DNA from: an uncultured Spirochaetaceae bacterium
GTDB lineage: Bacteria > Spirochaetota > Spirochaetia > Sphaerochaetales > Sphaerochaetaceae
Length of the DNA stretch: 64,000 nucleotides
Assembly (NCBI GenBank): GCA_900315435.1
Contig: OMYY01000003.1
Coordinates: 45,382 to 109,381 of the forward strand
Reading direction: 5' to 3'
The notes under the pieces are model-generated. The model saw only the letters and a program-made list of their open reading frames with translations. It did not search any database and had not been told where the DNA came from. Of the stretch, positions 1-10,102 are shown piece after piece. Position 1 is the stretch's first letter. Each line of letters starts with the position of its first letter. The translations under genes and the position numbers were made by a program.

Positions 1-359
1 CTGCCTCGAAACATCCTCAGGCCACTGCGAGATTGCTGAACTGCCTAGTGAATGATTCTGATGCGCTTGTCGAACTTGGCCTTCAGAGATCGGTTCCTCC
101 GACTGAGTATGGTCAGAAAGTTTTGGCTGATCACGGAGCGTTGAAAGGATCCATATATGACGCCACATCGTACCTGCTGTCCAAAGCAGGGGCGCCATTC
201 TCTCCATTCCTCAACCTGCCTGAGATGAGCGACGTAATCAGGAATGCATATGCCAGTTTCATCACCGGCAAGGAAACGGCTGATGAGGTTGCAGACAAGA
301 TGATGTCTCGTTTCGAGGTCATTCTGTCCCAGATACGCAAAAAGAACGGCATCCAGTGA
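1..359 (+). CDS. ABC transporter sugar-binding protein, C-terminal part (partial)
   Basis: The reading frame is open from the left edge (codons in phase from base 3) to a TGA at 357-359, so this is the last ~119 residues of a longer protein. The helical, charged C-terminus with a TEYGQKVL stretch and an ending in SQIRKKNGIQ resembles the C-terminal lobe of family 1 extracellular solute-binding proteins. These lipid-anchored or periplasmic receptors deliver oligosaccharides to an ABC permease. It lies upstream of a row of glycoside hydrolase genes on the same strand, which fits a receptor for the locus's substrate. The ligand cannot be told from this fragment. Confidence 0.6.
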   Translation, partial: ASKHPQATARLLNCLVNDSDALVELGLQRSVPPTEYGQKVLADHGALKGSIYDATSYLLSKAGAPFSPFLNLPEMSDVIRNAYASFITGKETADEVADKMMSRFEVILSQIRKKNGIQ

Positions 360-368
360 GCAATAGGT

Positions 369-402
369 ATTGTTTCCGGGTTCTTTGGTGCCCGGAAGCA
401 AT
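369..402 (+). terminator. Hairpin after the binding-protein gene
   Basis: A 12-bp stem (369-380 with 391-402, one G-T pair, 10-nt loop) starts ten bases after the stop codon and is followed by only a short T-rich tail. It could be a weak terminator or an mRNA-stabilising hairpin that sets the binding protein apart from the downstream enzyme genes. Confidence 0.5.
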
Positions 403-488
403 TTGTAATAAGGAAAAGGCGCGATGGAAGAATGATTGGGCAACCGATGATTGCCCTATCGTGGATTTACCAACGCGGGGAGAGATAC

Positions 489-2417
489 ATGAGCTGGTGG
501 ACGGATCAGGTCCTAAGACTTATTCAGACCAATCTTACGGTGAAGGATATCGATTTGGACCGGAACCGTCTGATTGACAATTTGAAGCGATTTCATGCGA
601 ACACGTTGCTATTGAATGTTGGAGGGGTAGTGTCGTTTTTCCCATCAAGGCTTTCCTGCCAAAATCCTTTGGACAAGCATAAAGACCTTGTGGGAGAAAT
701 GGTGGAACTTTGCCACCAAAATGGCATCCGAGTGATTGGACGTTTCGATTTTTCCAAGGTGGCGAAACGCCTTGCCGATGCACACCCCGAGTGGACCTAT
801 CGGGACAGAGTGGGTGCAGCCATCAACTACAATGGGTTTGTGCATACTTGCCCGAGTGGGGAATACCAGCAGGTTCTAGCCCCTCAGATTGTGGACGAAG
901 CGTTGGGCCTCTATCCTCTTGACGGAGTGTTCTTCAACATGCCTGGATACCGGACGATGGACTACAGCCATGTCTATCATGGAATTTGTCAATGCGAGGC
1001 TTGCAAACGGCAGTTCCATGAAAGCACGGGCATGGAACTGCCAATTGAGGAGGATCTTGATAATCCGGCTTATCAGATGTATCTGGCTTTCCAGAAACGC
1101 ATGGTGCAAAAGATGCATCAGGCAATTCGGGAAGTGGTAAAGCGCCACAGTAATGAAATCGCCGTTGCCATGTATTCTCCGGATGGTTCGGACATTTTCA
1201 TGGCCGAGTCGAATACCGAACTGCACCGTCCATATCCTGTCTGGGAATATATGGCGAGCGAGAACGCCATGGTTCTGAATGGTTCCTGGCCTGAGAAGAT
1301 TCTTGGCAACATCATGATCAACGCTTCTAGCCTAGACAACCGATTCATGAGCGTTTCCCCTTGGCAGATGGACCTGCGCTGTCATGAGCTCATGGCCAAT
1401 GGCGCAGGACTAGCATTCTGCATTATCGGAGATTTTCCTGAATACCCTGACACTAAGAATTTCTCAGTTGTCCAAGAGAATTACGCATATCTGGAAGAGA
1501 ATGAGCGGTGGTATCAGGGTTTCCGTACTGTCACCGATATTGCTTTGATTAAACCCACCCATCCAAGCGCATGGCAGCAGGAAGCTTATCGAGGAGCGTT
1601 TAAGGCGCTCAAGCAGAACCATTACAGCTTTACCGTGGTGGACGAGTCGGCCGTCTCTTTCTCAATGCTCAACGACATCCCGCTTGTGCTTGTTCCCGGG
1701 CTTCAGCCGACCGAACACCTGCTCGAGGTGCTAGATGCGCTTCCTTGCAAAGTGGTCTACACGGGTGTCAGCGCCACAAACTCCACCTTCGAGCGGTGGT
1801 TCGGGCTCAGAGAAATAGATACAAAGCCTTTCCAGGTGCAAGGAGCGTACATCACAAATCCTCCTTCGTTTCAACAGACTCGTTGGACACTACTGCAGGG
1901 GCCTTGCTGTACCTTCAAAGGAAAGCAGGGAGATCTGGAATTGCGAGATGCCGGAATGTTCGGGCCACCGGAGATGTGCGGAGGAAATGTCCCGACCGGC
2001 AGAATGTTCCGCCACCAAGGACCGAAGGGGTTCTGTTATTCTTTCCAGCCTGATGCGCTTTTCAAAAAATACGGGTTTGATGAGCACAAGCTTCTGTTGC
2101 TCGATGGTGTGGATCGGTGTTTGTCTGAGCGGTCAATGGAAAGTGATGCGCCAGAGGCCGTGGAACTTGTCTATAATCGGTATAATGGTGGTGGTGCGAA
2201 TTTGCAATGTGTCAATCTATCAGGGTACGATGGCTCTTCGTTCCATCGTCCATTTGAGGCAGGACCATTTACGGTCAGACTCCGATACCCTCGCCAGCCA
2301 CATTCCGTCAATGATATTGTAGAAAAGAGATTGATTGCATGTTCTTGGAATAATGGAGTATTGGAACTTGTCATAGATCATCTCGGTAGTTATCGGATGA
2401 TCGTGATTGATAAATGA
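489..2417 (+). CDS. Putative glycoside hydrolase, GHL6-like, with beta-galactosidase-trimerisation-type C-terminus
   Basis: A 642-residue protein, probably cytoplasmic (no signal peptide). The first ~330 residues look like a TIM-barrel of the hypothetical glycosyl hydrolase 6 kind (related to the GH29/GH42 clans), with motifs such as NTLLLNVGG, GRFDFSK and GVFFNMPGY. A CQCEACKRQF cysteine cluster near residue 180 is also typical of these proteins. The rest resembles the trimerisation domain of GH42-type enzymes. The ATG at 489 is preferred over the in-frame one at 432 because GGGGAGAG lies just upstream. It opens the enzyme operon; its stop is 8 bases from the GntR start. The substrate is unknown. 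Confidence 0.6.
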   Translation: MSWWTDQVLRLIQTNLTVKDIDLDRNRLIDNLKRFHANTLLLNVGGVVSFFPSRLSCQNPLDKHKDLVGEMVELCHQNGIRVIGRFDFSKVAKRLADAHPEWTYRDRVGAAINYNGFVHTCPSGEYQQVLAPQIVDEALGLYPLDGVFFNMPGYRTMDYSHVYHGICQCEACKRQFHESTGMELPIEEDLDNPAYQMYLAFQKRMVQKMHQAIREVVKRHSNEIAVAMYSPDGSDIFMAESNTELHRPYPVWEYMASENAMVLNGSWPEKILGNIMINASSLDNRFMSVSPWQMDLRCHELMANGAGLAFCIIGDFPEYPDTKNFSVVQENYAYLEENERWYQGFRTVTDIALIKPTHPSAWQQEAYRGAFKALKQNHYSFTVVDESAVSFSMLNDIPLVLVPGLQPTEHLLEVLDALPCKVVYTGVSATNSTFERWFGLREIDTKPFQVQGAYITNPPSFQQTRWTLLQGPCCTFKGKQGDLELRDAGMFGPPEMCGGNVPTGRMFRHQGPKGFCYSFQPDALFKKYGFDEHKLLLLDGVDRCLSERSMESDAPEAVELVYNRYNGGGANLQCVNLSGYDGSSFHRPFEAGPFTVRLRYPRQPHSVNDIVEKRLIACSWNNGVLELVIDHLGSYRMIVIDK

Positions 2418-2424
2418 GGTTGAA

Positions 2425-3144
2425 ATGGACACGGGAAAAACTCAAAAAATTTATTCGATAATTATGACACGGCTGGACCAGCTAATCAAAGAACAGAATT
2501 TGCAGCCGGGTGATCGAATCCCATCAGAGAGAGATCTTGCCACTCAGTTGTCCGTCAGTAGAGCTTCAGTCCACCAGGCAATTGCCGCACAGGTTGCCAA
2601 GGGCCTTCTTGAGTCGCGGCAGGGAGATGGTACCTATATCAGACGGACGGAAGAGCCGGGCCGCACATTGCAGCAACTTGGCGAGTCCATCGCGCGTGAG
2701 CAGATTTCTCCCATCGATATCGATGAAGCTAGGCTCCTGATTGAGTGCGAGTCAGCTAGACTCTGCGCGCTCAAAGCAGATGCGAAAACCTGTGAAAAAC
2801 TCAAATCTCTGTTGGAGCGCCACCGAATTGCCACCGGCACGGATACTTCGCTGGAAGTGATGAATCATGACCTACACCAAGCAATTGCGGAGGGATCTGG
2901 CAATCGTGCGCTGGAAAAACTTCAAAATTGCATCTGGGAAATGCTTGCAGGAAACATGTGGCAGTACTTGAAGAAATCAGTGAACAACCGCATTGAGACG
3001 GTACGGCTCCACCTAGACCAGCATGAAGAAATTGTCGCAGCAATCTGCGAACATGACTCGGAAAAGGCTGCCAGAAAGATGCGAGAGCATTTGACCAATA
3101 TCAAAGAGAACATGTCGGAAGTGATGGATTCGTATCAAAAATGA
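2425..3144 (+). CDS. GntR-family transcriptional regulator (FadR/FCD type)
   Basis: A 239-residue regulator. The N-terminal winged helix (about residues 5-72) carries the signature LQPGDRIPSERDLATQLSVS followed by a wing with QGDGTYI. The C-terminal all-helical FCD ligand domain contains the metal/ligand-binding histidines expected in MNHDLH and in LHLDQHEEIV. The start at 2425 is preceded by GAGGT at 2416-2420. It sits between hydrolase genes, so it most likely controls this glycan locus in response to a sugar or sugar acid; that role is inferred from position. Confidence 0.9.
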   Translation: MDTGKTQKIYSIIMTRLDQLIKEQNLQPGDRIPSERDLATQLSVSRASVHQAIAAQVAKGLLESRQGDGTYIRRTEEPGRTLQQLGESIAREQISPIDIDEARLLIECESARLCALKADAKTCEKLKSLLERHRIATGTDTSLEVMNHDLHQAIAEGSGNRALEKLQNCIWEMLAGNMWQYLKKSVNNRIETVRLHLDQHEEIVAAICEHDSEKAARKMREHLTNIKENMSEVMDSYQK

Positions 3145-3157
3145 CGGGAGGCTCTTC

Positions 3158-5557
3158 ATGAGACATTGGACACGTTCGCTGTATCAGGTTCCCATTCCTC
3201 TTGGGGACGATGGCCGGAGGGTGACTGGTTCGCAGTACCACCTTCAAGTCGCTCGGAGGGCTGCTTTAGAGGGTGCCGTCCTGTTGAAGAACGAGGGTAA
3301 CATTCTCCCATTCGCCCGGGGGACCTGCGTAGCCCCGTTTGGGAAAGGCTGTGCCGACTATGTTGCCGGTGGCGGTGGAAGTGGGGAAGTGACTACGGAT
3401 CAAGTGTACAACCTAATCCAAGGTCTCAGCTTTGCAGAGTTGCAAGGGGAGATCACCTATGACCATGCGCTTGCCGACTACTATACGGAGTATGTGAAAA
3501 GACTCTATGCGAAGGGCATGAAGCCAGGCTTGATTCCAGAGGCTCCCTTTCCTTCTGAACTTGCGGCGAAAGCAAATACTCCTGGTATGGTAGCGGTTAT
3601 TGTCATCAGCAGATTCTCTGGAGAGGGGTGGGATCGCTGTTGCGGTAGTAAGCTTCATAGCGTTTTGAAGAATGACATTCTCAAACAAGAAGAAAAAATA
3701 TTTCCCCATGGCGATTTCTCATTGAGCGATGAAGAGAGGGAACTGGTGAGCCAGGTGACCAAACAGTTCTCCAAAGTGATTGTCGTTCTCAATGTGGGTG
3801 GTATGGTCGACACTGCATGGTTTAGCGACAATCCACATGTACAGGGGGCACTTTTGGTCCTGCAAGGTGGTTCCATGGGAGGAATCGCCATTGCAGACCT
3901 TTTGCTGGGGAAGGAGAATCCTTCAGGAAGATTAGTCGATACGTACGCACGATCGTTGGACGATTATCCCTCGACAGAGGGCTTTCATGCCACATCTAAT
4001 TCAGTCGCCTATACCGATGATATTTTTGTTGGGTACCGGTACTTTACGACTATTCCCGCTCAGAATAAGAACGTTGTCTATCCATTCGGCTATGGATTAT
4101 CGTATACCACGTTTGGGAAAAAGGTGCTCAATGCTGCGTTTGATGGCGCCGACATTTCTCTGACAGTACAGGTCACCAATACGGGAAAGTTCAGAGGAAA
4201 AAACGTAGTGGAGGTATATGTTACTCCTCCCCAAGGAATCCTTCGGAAAGCGCACGTAGTATTGGCAGCTTTTGGAAAGACACAAACATTGGCGCCTGAC
4301 GAATCGGTGGAACTAACGTTTCGTTTCCCCTTGGCGAGGGTAGCGAGTTATGATGAAAAGAGAGCAGAATGGATTCTCGAGAAAGGAGACTATGAGATTG
4401 CTCTTGGCGAGTCCTGTATGGACCTGCAACCCATAAAACTTCGTGTACAACTTGATGACGACGCAGTAGTCGAGCAATTGAAGAACCACCTCGTTCCGTC
4501 ACAGCTTTTCCAGCGCCTAAATGCTGACGGAACATATGAACAATGTGCTGTTCATGCTTATGAGAAAGATTCTTGTGTGCTTCACAGGCAATCAAGTTCC
4601 AAACTGGAAGGGATCGTTCCTGAGGTTGTAGCTCAGGGCTATGTTGATAGAACAATGGAGAGTACTTGGCTTTCTGAGGGTTTCCAAGAAGTTGCCAATG
4701 GAAAACAGGAACTTGAATCATTTATTGATTCAATCGATGACGATGCGCTCATAGGCATGTGCGGAGGACAGCCCAATACAGGCTTGGCAAACACGTACGG
4801 GTTCGGCAATCAGAAAAAATATGGAATACCGAATATGATGACCTGTGATGGGCCTGCAGGGGTGCGTATTTTGCCGGATTGTGGTGTTACGACAACTTGG
4901 TTTCCCTGTGCGACACTTCTTGCTTCTACGTGGAATGAGGAACTGCTACAAGAAGTCGGTCGAGTCGCTGCAAGTGAGGTCAAGGAAAACAATTTCGCCC
5001 TCTGGCTGGCACCTGCCGTCAATATCCACCGCAGTCCTCTATGTGGAAGAAACTTCGAATACTATTCGGAAGATCCTCTTCTCGCCGGGAAACTGGCCGC
5101 ATCGCTCATCCGAGGTGTCCAGTCAAATGGGGTCGGGGCATGTGTGAAACATTTTGCCTGCAACAATAAGGAGACTAATCGGAAGGAGAGTGACTCCATT
5201 GTATCCGAACAAGCACTGCGAGAAATCTACCTTAGACAGTTTGAAATCATTATCAAGGAATCCCAACCGGTAGCGGTTATGTCCTCATACAACAAGATTA
5301 ATGGGATTTATGCAGCGGAAAACAAGGAACTGTTGACTGACATTCTTAGGGGAGAGTGGAAATTCGAAGGTTTCGTTACCTCGGATTGGTGGAACCATGC
5401 GGAGCATTACCTTGAGTTGAAAGCCGGAGAAGATTTGAAGATGGGTTGTGGGTACCCGAAGAGGGTGAAAAAAGCGCTCAGGAAGGGTGCAATCACCATG
5501 GAAGATATCAAGGGAAATGTCCGTCATTTGCTTCAGGCAATGCTTCGTTTGGATTAA
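3158..5557 (+). CDS. GH3 beta-glucosidase with swapped domain order
   Basis: A 799-residue GH3 enzyme whose usual order is reversed. The alpha/beta sandwich domain comes first (residues ~25-320, with the acid/base-type motif SGEGWDR, E156). A fibronectin-III-like domain follows at about 335-430. The (beta/alpha)8 barrel comes last (~525-799) and holds the nucleophile motif GFVTSDWW (D743) and the KHFACNN substrate-binding motif. GH3 beta-glucosidases with this reversed order are known from Ruminococcus albus and Butyrivibrio. There is no signal peptide, so it probably trims imported oligosaccharides. The ATG follows GGGAGG; the next gene starts 3 bases after the stop. Confidence 0.92.
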   Translation: MRHWTRSLYQVPIPLGDDGRRVTGSQYHLQVARRAALEGAVLLKNEGNILPFARGTCVAPFGKGCADYVAGGGGSGEVTTDQVYNLIQGLSFAELQGEITYDHALADYYTEYVKRLYAKGMKPGLIPEAPFPSELAAKANTPGMVAVIVISRFSGEGWDRCCGSKLHSVLKNDILKQEEKIFPHGDFSLSDEERELVSQVTKQFSKVIVVLNVGGMVDTAWFSDNPHVQGALLVLQGGSMGGIAIADLLLGKENPSGRLVDTYARSLDDYPSTEGFHATSNSVAYTDDIFVGYRYFTTIPAQNKNVVYPFGYGLSYTTFGKKVLNAAFDGADISLTVQVTNTGKFRGKNVVEVYVTPPQGILRKAHVVLAAFGKTQTLAPDESVELTFRFPLARVASYDEKRAEWILEKGDYEIALGESCMDLQPIKLRVQLDDDAVVEQLKNHLVPSQLFQRLNADGTYEQCAVHAYEKDSCVLHRQSSSKLEGIVPEVVAQGYVDRTMESTWLSEGFQEVANGKQELESFIDSIDDDALIGMCGGQPNTGLANTYGFGNQKKYGIPNMMTCDGPAGVRILPDCGVTTTWFPCATLLASTWNEELLQEVGRVAASEVKENNFALWLAPAVNIHRSPLCGRNFEYYSEDPLLAGKLAASLIRGVQSNGVGACVKHFACNNKETNRKESDSIVSEQALREIYLRQFEIIIKESQPVAVMSSYNKINGIYAAENKELLTDILRGEWKFEGFVTSDWWNHAEHYLELKAGEDLKMGCGYPKRVKKALRKGAITMEDIKGNVRHLLQAMLRLD

Positions 5558-5560
5558 GCG

Positions 5561-7666
5561 ATGAAATTCCACGATGGTTTTTGGATGATGAAAGAAGGGG
5601 TGTCTGTTGCGCCTCATACGACGCTATGGGATGTGGAGAAACAAGGTGATTCGTTGATTCTTTATGAGGCGACCAAACCCATCAAAGGTCGGGGAGACAC
5701 GTTAAATTGCACCATGTTGACGACAGTCTTATCCTCTCCGATGAAAAATGTTGTCAAGGTCGATGTGTACCATCACCTAGGTTTGCCTAGGAAGAATGTG
5801 GAATTCACGCCAGAACAAAATGAATCGTTCCATCCATTGATCACCAAAAACACATTGACCACTGGGAATCTTTCAGTTTCTCGAGAACTGGTTTTTTCGT
5901 ACTGTGGTCGAACACTCACCCAAAGGAACAATGTGCTTTCGGGATATGTGACGATGCCTGAAGAAAAACGGATGGTTGAGTATCTGAACACCTCGGTTGG
6001 GGAGACGTTTTACGGTACAGGAGAACGGTTTACTGCCTTTGTGAAAAATGGACAATCAGTGGATATCGAGAATAAAGATGGCGGTACCTGTAGCGAACAG
6101 GCGTATAAGAACGTACCTCTTCTTTTGTCCAGTAAAGGATACGGCATTTTCGTAGCAAGCTATGATAAGGTTTCCTTTGAGATTGAGAGTGAAGTGGTCG
6201 ATGCCGTACAGTTCTCCGTCGTGGGAGAGAGACTTGTCTACTACCTTATCGCTGGCCATGACCTGAAGGAAGTGCTTTCTAATTATACTGCTCTTGCTGG
6301 GAGAGTTCCTCATGTACCTGCTTGGTCGTATGGGCTTTGGCTTTCGACTTCCTTTACTACCGATTACAACAGGGATATTGTCAATTCCTTCATTGACAAG
6401 ATGCATGCATATTCCATTCCTCTTTCGGTCATCCATTTTGATTGTTTTTGGATGAAGGGATTTGAGTGGGTCAACTTTGCATGGGATCTGAGCCGTTTCC
6501 CCGACCCTGAAGAGATGATTCGTGACATTCATGCGAAAGGACTAAAGGTATGTGTATGGATCAACAGTTACGTAGGGCAGAAATCTCCACTGTTCGTCGA
6601 AGGATTGAGAGGTGGTTTTTTCCTTCACCGGAGCGAAGGTTCCGTGTGGCAATGGGACAAATGGCAGGCAGGAATGGCGATTGTGGATTTCACAAATCCC
6701 GCTGCAGTTGATTGGTATTGTGGAAAGTTGAAGACTCTGCTTGACATGGGGGTCGATTGTTTTAAGACCGATTTTGGAGAACGAATACCCACAAGTGATG
6801 TTGTGTGGTACGATCATTCCGATCCCAACGCAATGCATAACCGCTACACGGACTTGTACAACCATACGGTCTTTTCTTTGCTGGAGAAGGAGAAAGGGAG
6901 GGGGAATGCCGTCCTCTTTGCACGTTCAGCAACGATTGGTGGAGAGAGATACCCGGTTCATTGGGGTGGAGATTGCTCGGCAACATATTCTTCCATGGCT
7001 CAGACACTTCGTGGAGGTCTCTCTCTTGGCCTCTGTGGTTTTGCCTATTGGAGCCACGATATTGGCGGGTTTGAACAAACGGCAAGTGCTGACATATACA
7101 AGCGATGGATCGCCTTTGGCCTTTTCTCTTCTCATTCCCGCTTACATGGTTCAGCGTCATATCGCGTTCCTTGGGTGTTTGATGAAGAAGCATGTCAAGT
7201 CCTTTCGTTCTTCGCCAAGTGGAAGGCAAAGCTTTTACCATATCTGCTTAAAACGGAAAATGAAGCAGTTGAGACAGGCCTACCTTTTATCCGGGCGATG
7301 GTTTTGATGTTTCCCAATGACCCTAACTGTCTGTATTTGGACAGACAATACTGCTTTGGAGACGATATCATCGTTGCTCCGGTAATGAACGCCGAAGGGA
7401 AAGGTTCATGCTACCTCCCGGAAGGTTCGTGGGTTCACTTGTTTGATGGGACACATGTGCAAGGTCCGTGCTGGGTGGAGGAATTGTATGACTATTTCTC
7501 ACTTCCTGTTTTTGTAAGAGAGGGGACGGTGTTGCTTTTGAAAGGGCAGGAAGAAAGGTATGAAGTTCATGTTTACGGAACAATCAAGGTGGCAGAAGTT
7601 TTGGAGAGGGTCCAGGTGGAATACAGGGTCAAACTGCCACCGCACGTATGCGTCATAGAGCATTGA
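5561..7666 (+). CDS. yicI: GH31 alpha-xylosidase
   Basis: A 701-residue GH31 enzyme very close in motif content to E. coli YicI. The nucleophile is D404 in DCFKTDFGERIP; the acid/base is D471 in VHWGGDCSAT; FAYWSHDIGGFE closes the active site. The N-terminus (MKFHDGFWMMKEG) matches the YicI start, supporting 5561 despite a weak ribosome site that lies within the end of the GH3 gene. It hydrolyses alpha-xylosides such as isoprimeverose from the non-reducing end, in the cytoplasm. With the GH3 beta-glucosidase upstream this suggests xyloglucan oligosaccharide use. Confidence 0.93.
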   Translation: MKFHDGFWMMKEGVSVAPHTTLWDVEKQGDSLILYEATKPIKGRGDTLNCTMLTTVLSSPMKNVVKVDVYHHLGLPRKNVEFTPEQNESFHPLITKNTLTTGNLSVSRELVFSYCGRTLTQRNNVLSGYVTMPEEKRMVEYLNTSVGETFYGTGERFTAFVKNGQSVDIENKDGGTCSEQAYKNVPLLLSSKGYGIFVASYDKVSFEIESEVVDAVQFSVVGERLVYYLIAGHDLKEVLSNYTALAGRVPHVPAWSYGLWLSTSFTTDYNRDIVNSFIDKMHAYSIPLSVIHFDCFWMKGFEWVNFAWDLSRFPDPEEMIRDIHAKGLKVCVWINSYVGQKSPLFVEGLRGGFFLHRSEGSVWQWDKWQAGMAIVDFTNPAAVDWYCGKLKTLLDMGVDCFKTDFGERIPTSDVVWYDHSDPNAMHNRYTDLYNHTVFSLLEKEKGRGNAVLFARSATIGGERYPVHWGGDCSATYSSMAQTLRGGLSLGLCGFAYWSHDIGGFEQTASADIYKRWIAFGLFSSHSRLHGSASYRVPWVFDEEACQVLSFFAKWKAKLLPYLLKTENEAVETGLPFIRAMVLMFPNDPNCLYLDRQYCFGDDIIVAPVMNAEGKGSCYLPEGSWVHLFDGTHVQGPCWVEELYDYFSLPVFVREGTVLLLKGQEERYEVHVYGTIKVAEVLERVQVEYRVKLPPHVCVIEH

Positions 7667-7687
7667 GCAGTATACGGAGAAATATGA

Positions 7688-10102
7688 ATGGTCAAACAAT
7701 TTTTGAATGGTAACTGGACGATGGTGCAAAAAGGAGCAGATGAGTCCATTGAAGGGACTATACCAGGCTCTGTCTATTCGTTTCTTCTCGAGGCAGGGAA
7801 AATGGGGGATCCATTTTATCGGGACAACGAGGAACGGGCACTTCGGCTTATGGAGCACGACTACGTATTTTCCCGAGACTTTGACCTTAGCGATGATTTT
7901 GCTTGTTGCAAAGAAATCTTCTTGCATTTCTCTGGAATTGACACACTTTCATACATCACACTCAATGGGCGGAGAATTGGAAGCACGGATAATATGTTTC
8001 GCTCTTGGGAATTCCCTGTAGGTAAGTATCTTAAAAAGCATAACCACCTTTCTGTGACGGTGCAATCTCCTCTGAAGTACATCAAGCAAGCCGACTCCAA
8101 ATTCCATGTCGGGGGGAGTTCGGACTGTAGTCGCGGCTATCCTCACCTCCGAAAGGCTCATTGCATGTTCGGGTGGGATTGGGGGGCACGGCTTCCAGAC
8201 GGTGGTATCTGGAAAGACGTGTGCCTCTTGGGAACCACTGGTTCTCGTATTTTGGATTGCCATATCGTCCAGAGACACCAGAGTGGGCAGGTATTTGTCA
8301 AGGTCGATGTACTGCAGAGTAAGCACGCTGATGTTGCTATCCAATTAATCAATCCTCATGGAAACCTGCAAATCATGGTGAATCACCAATTTGTCAAAGT
8401 TGATAACCCTGAGCTTTGGTGGCCGAATGGGCTTGGCGACCAGCCATTGTACTTGGTCTCAATCCGCCTGATAGAGCAGGGAGTTGAAATCGATTCTATG
8501 GTTAAGCGCATCGGCCTCCGAACTATGAAGCTTGACCGTAGGAAGGACAAGTGGGGAGAGCGCTTTGCCCATCGGGTCAACGATGTTGATTTCTTCGCAA
8601 TGGGCGCAGACTATATTCCGGAAGACAATCTGCTAAGCCGGATTACCCCCGAGCGTACCCAAAGGCTCCTTGAACAATGCAAAGCAGCCCATTTTAATTG
8701 CATTCGTGTTTGGGGTGGGGGGTTCTATCCCCAAGACTGGTTTTACGATATATGTGATGAGCTCGGACTCGTCGTTTGGCAAGATATGATGTTTGCATGC
8801 TCGAACTACGAGCTGAACGATAACTTTGAGCAGAATATTACTCAAGAAATTGATGAGAATGTGCGGCGTATCCGCCATCATGCTAGTCTTGGACTATGGT
8901 GCGGAAACAACGAGATCGAAGAATTTGAGATTACCGGTAAGTACGATAGTGATGACCACACCCGTGCCACCTATATTAAGATGTACGAATACCTGATTCC
9001 CCACATTCTGAAAGAAGCAGATCCAGATACCCCATATTGGCCGTCTTCGCCTTCCTCGGGAGGAAGTTTTGATAATCCGACTGATTCTTGCCGTGGGGAT
9101 GTACACTACTGGGAAGTCTGGCATGGAGGGGTTCCTTTTTCTGCATACCGAGAATTTCGTTTCCGCTATGTCTCCGAATTTGGTTTCCAGTCCTTTCCAG
9201 ATATGAGGACCATTGCTTCGTTCACCAAGCCGGAAGACCGCAATATTTTCTCTCGAATTATGGACAAGCATCAGCGAAACAGCAGTGCCAATGGACGGAT
9301 TATGATGTACATGGCACAAACTTTCCTGTATCCGACTAGTTTGGACATGCTGGTCTATGCTTCTCAACTGCTTCAGGCAGAAGCAATAAAATATGGGGTC
9401 GAACACTGGAGGAGAAACCGTGGGATTTGCATGGGCGCGATTTATTGGCAACTGGATGATATTTGGCCGGTAGCTTCCTGGTCCTCCATAGATTACTATG
9501 GACGCTGGAAAGCCTTGCATTATTTCGCCAAACGGTTCTTTGCTCCCGTGATAATCAGTTGCGAGGAAACGGGGGAACAGACCGTCCTTGCAAATGTGAA
9601 CCAAGAGCATGACGGTCCCATTCCCACAAAGGGAAAGCTTTGTGTGGCCAATGAGACCCGGATAGCAGTTACTGGAGTGGTGAAATGGGCTCTCTGCAAC
9701 GAGGCTTCCGTGATCATAGCTTCTGGAATGGAGATAGTAACCGTTCCTGCGCTTTCATCGCTTTGGTTGAAGGAGTTAGATTTCCACCATACCGATTTCC
9801 TTCACAACCATCTATCGTTTGCATTTGAAGTGAATGGCAAAATAGTTTCGTCGGGATCGATACTTTTTACTCAGCCGAAATATTATGGGTTCATCAATCC
9901 TCATCTTTCCTACGAAATTTCTGGGAACAAGATTCGAGTTCATGCGGATGCGTATGCAAAATATGTGGCAATCGACAGTCCCGATACAGATATCCTGCTT
10001 TCTGACAATTATTTTGATATGGAAAAAGGGGAGAGAGAAGTGCTCATTGAGTCGGGAAATCCCAAGGTCTTGAAGATTAGAAGTTGTTTTAATATAAAAT
10101 GA
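7688..10102 (+). CDS. GH2 beta-mannosidase
   Basis: An 804-residue cytoplasmic GH2 enzyme of the beta-mannosidase branch. It has an N-terminal jelly-roll (1-190, with FGWDWGARLPD), an immunoglobulin-like domain (190-290), then a TIM barrel with acid/base E409 in LWCGNNEIEEF and nucleophile E497 in RYVSEFGF, and C-terminal beta domains. It removes beta-mannose residues from oligosaccharide ends. The start follows CGGAGA by about eight bases. It is the last gene of the glycan operon before an AT-rich gap. A role on gluco- or galactomannan fragments is likely, although family members with other specificities exist. Confidence 0.92.
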   Translation: MVKQFLNGNWTMVQKGADESIEGTIPGSVYSFLLEAGKMGDPFYRDNEERALRLMEHDYVFSRDFDLSDDFACCKEIFLHFSGIDTLSYITLNGRRIGSTDNMFRSWEFPVGKYLKKHNHLSVTVQSPLKYIKQADSKFHVGGSSDCSRGYPHLRKAHCMFGWDWGARLPDGGIWKDVCLLGTTGSRILDCHIVQRHQSGQVFVKVDVLQSKHADVAIQLINPHGNLQIMVNHQFVKVDNPELWWPNGLGDQPLYLVSIRLIEQGVEIDSMVKRIGLRTMKLDRRKDKWGERFAHRVNDVDFFAMGADYIPEDNLLSRITPERTQRLLEQCKAAHFNCIRVWGGGFYPQDWFYDICDELGLVVWQDMMFACSNYELNDNFEQNITQEIDENVRRIRHHASLGLWCGNNEIEEFEITGKYDSDDHTRATYIKMYEYLIPHILKEADPDTPYWPSSPSSGGSFDNPTDSCRGDVHYWEVWHGGVPFSAYREFRFRYVSEFGFQSFPDMRTIASFTKPEDRNIFSRIMDKHQRNSSANGRIMMYMAQTFLYPTSLDMLVYASQLLQAEAIKYGVEHWRRNRGICMGAIYWQLDDIWPVASWSSIDYYGRWKALHYFAKRFFAPVIISCEETGEQTVLANVNQEHDGPIPTKGKLCVANETRIAVTGVVKWALCNEASVIIASGMEIVTVPALSSLWLKELDFHHTDFLHNHLSFAFEVNGKIVSSGSILFTQPKYYGFINPHLSYEISGNKIRVHADAYAKYVAIDSPDTDILLSDNYFDMEKGEREVLIESGNPKVLKIRSCFNIK

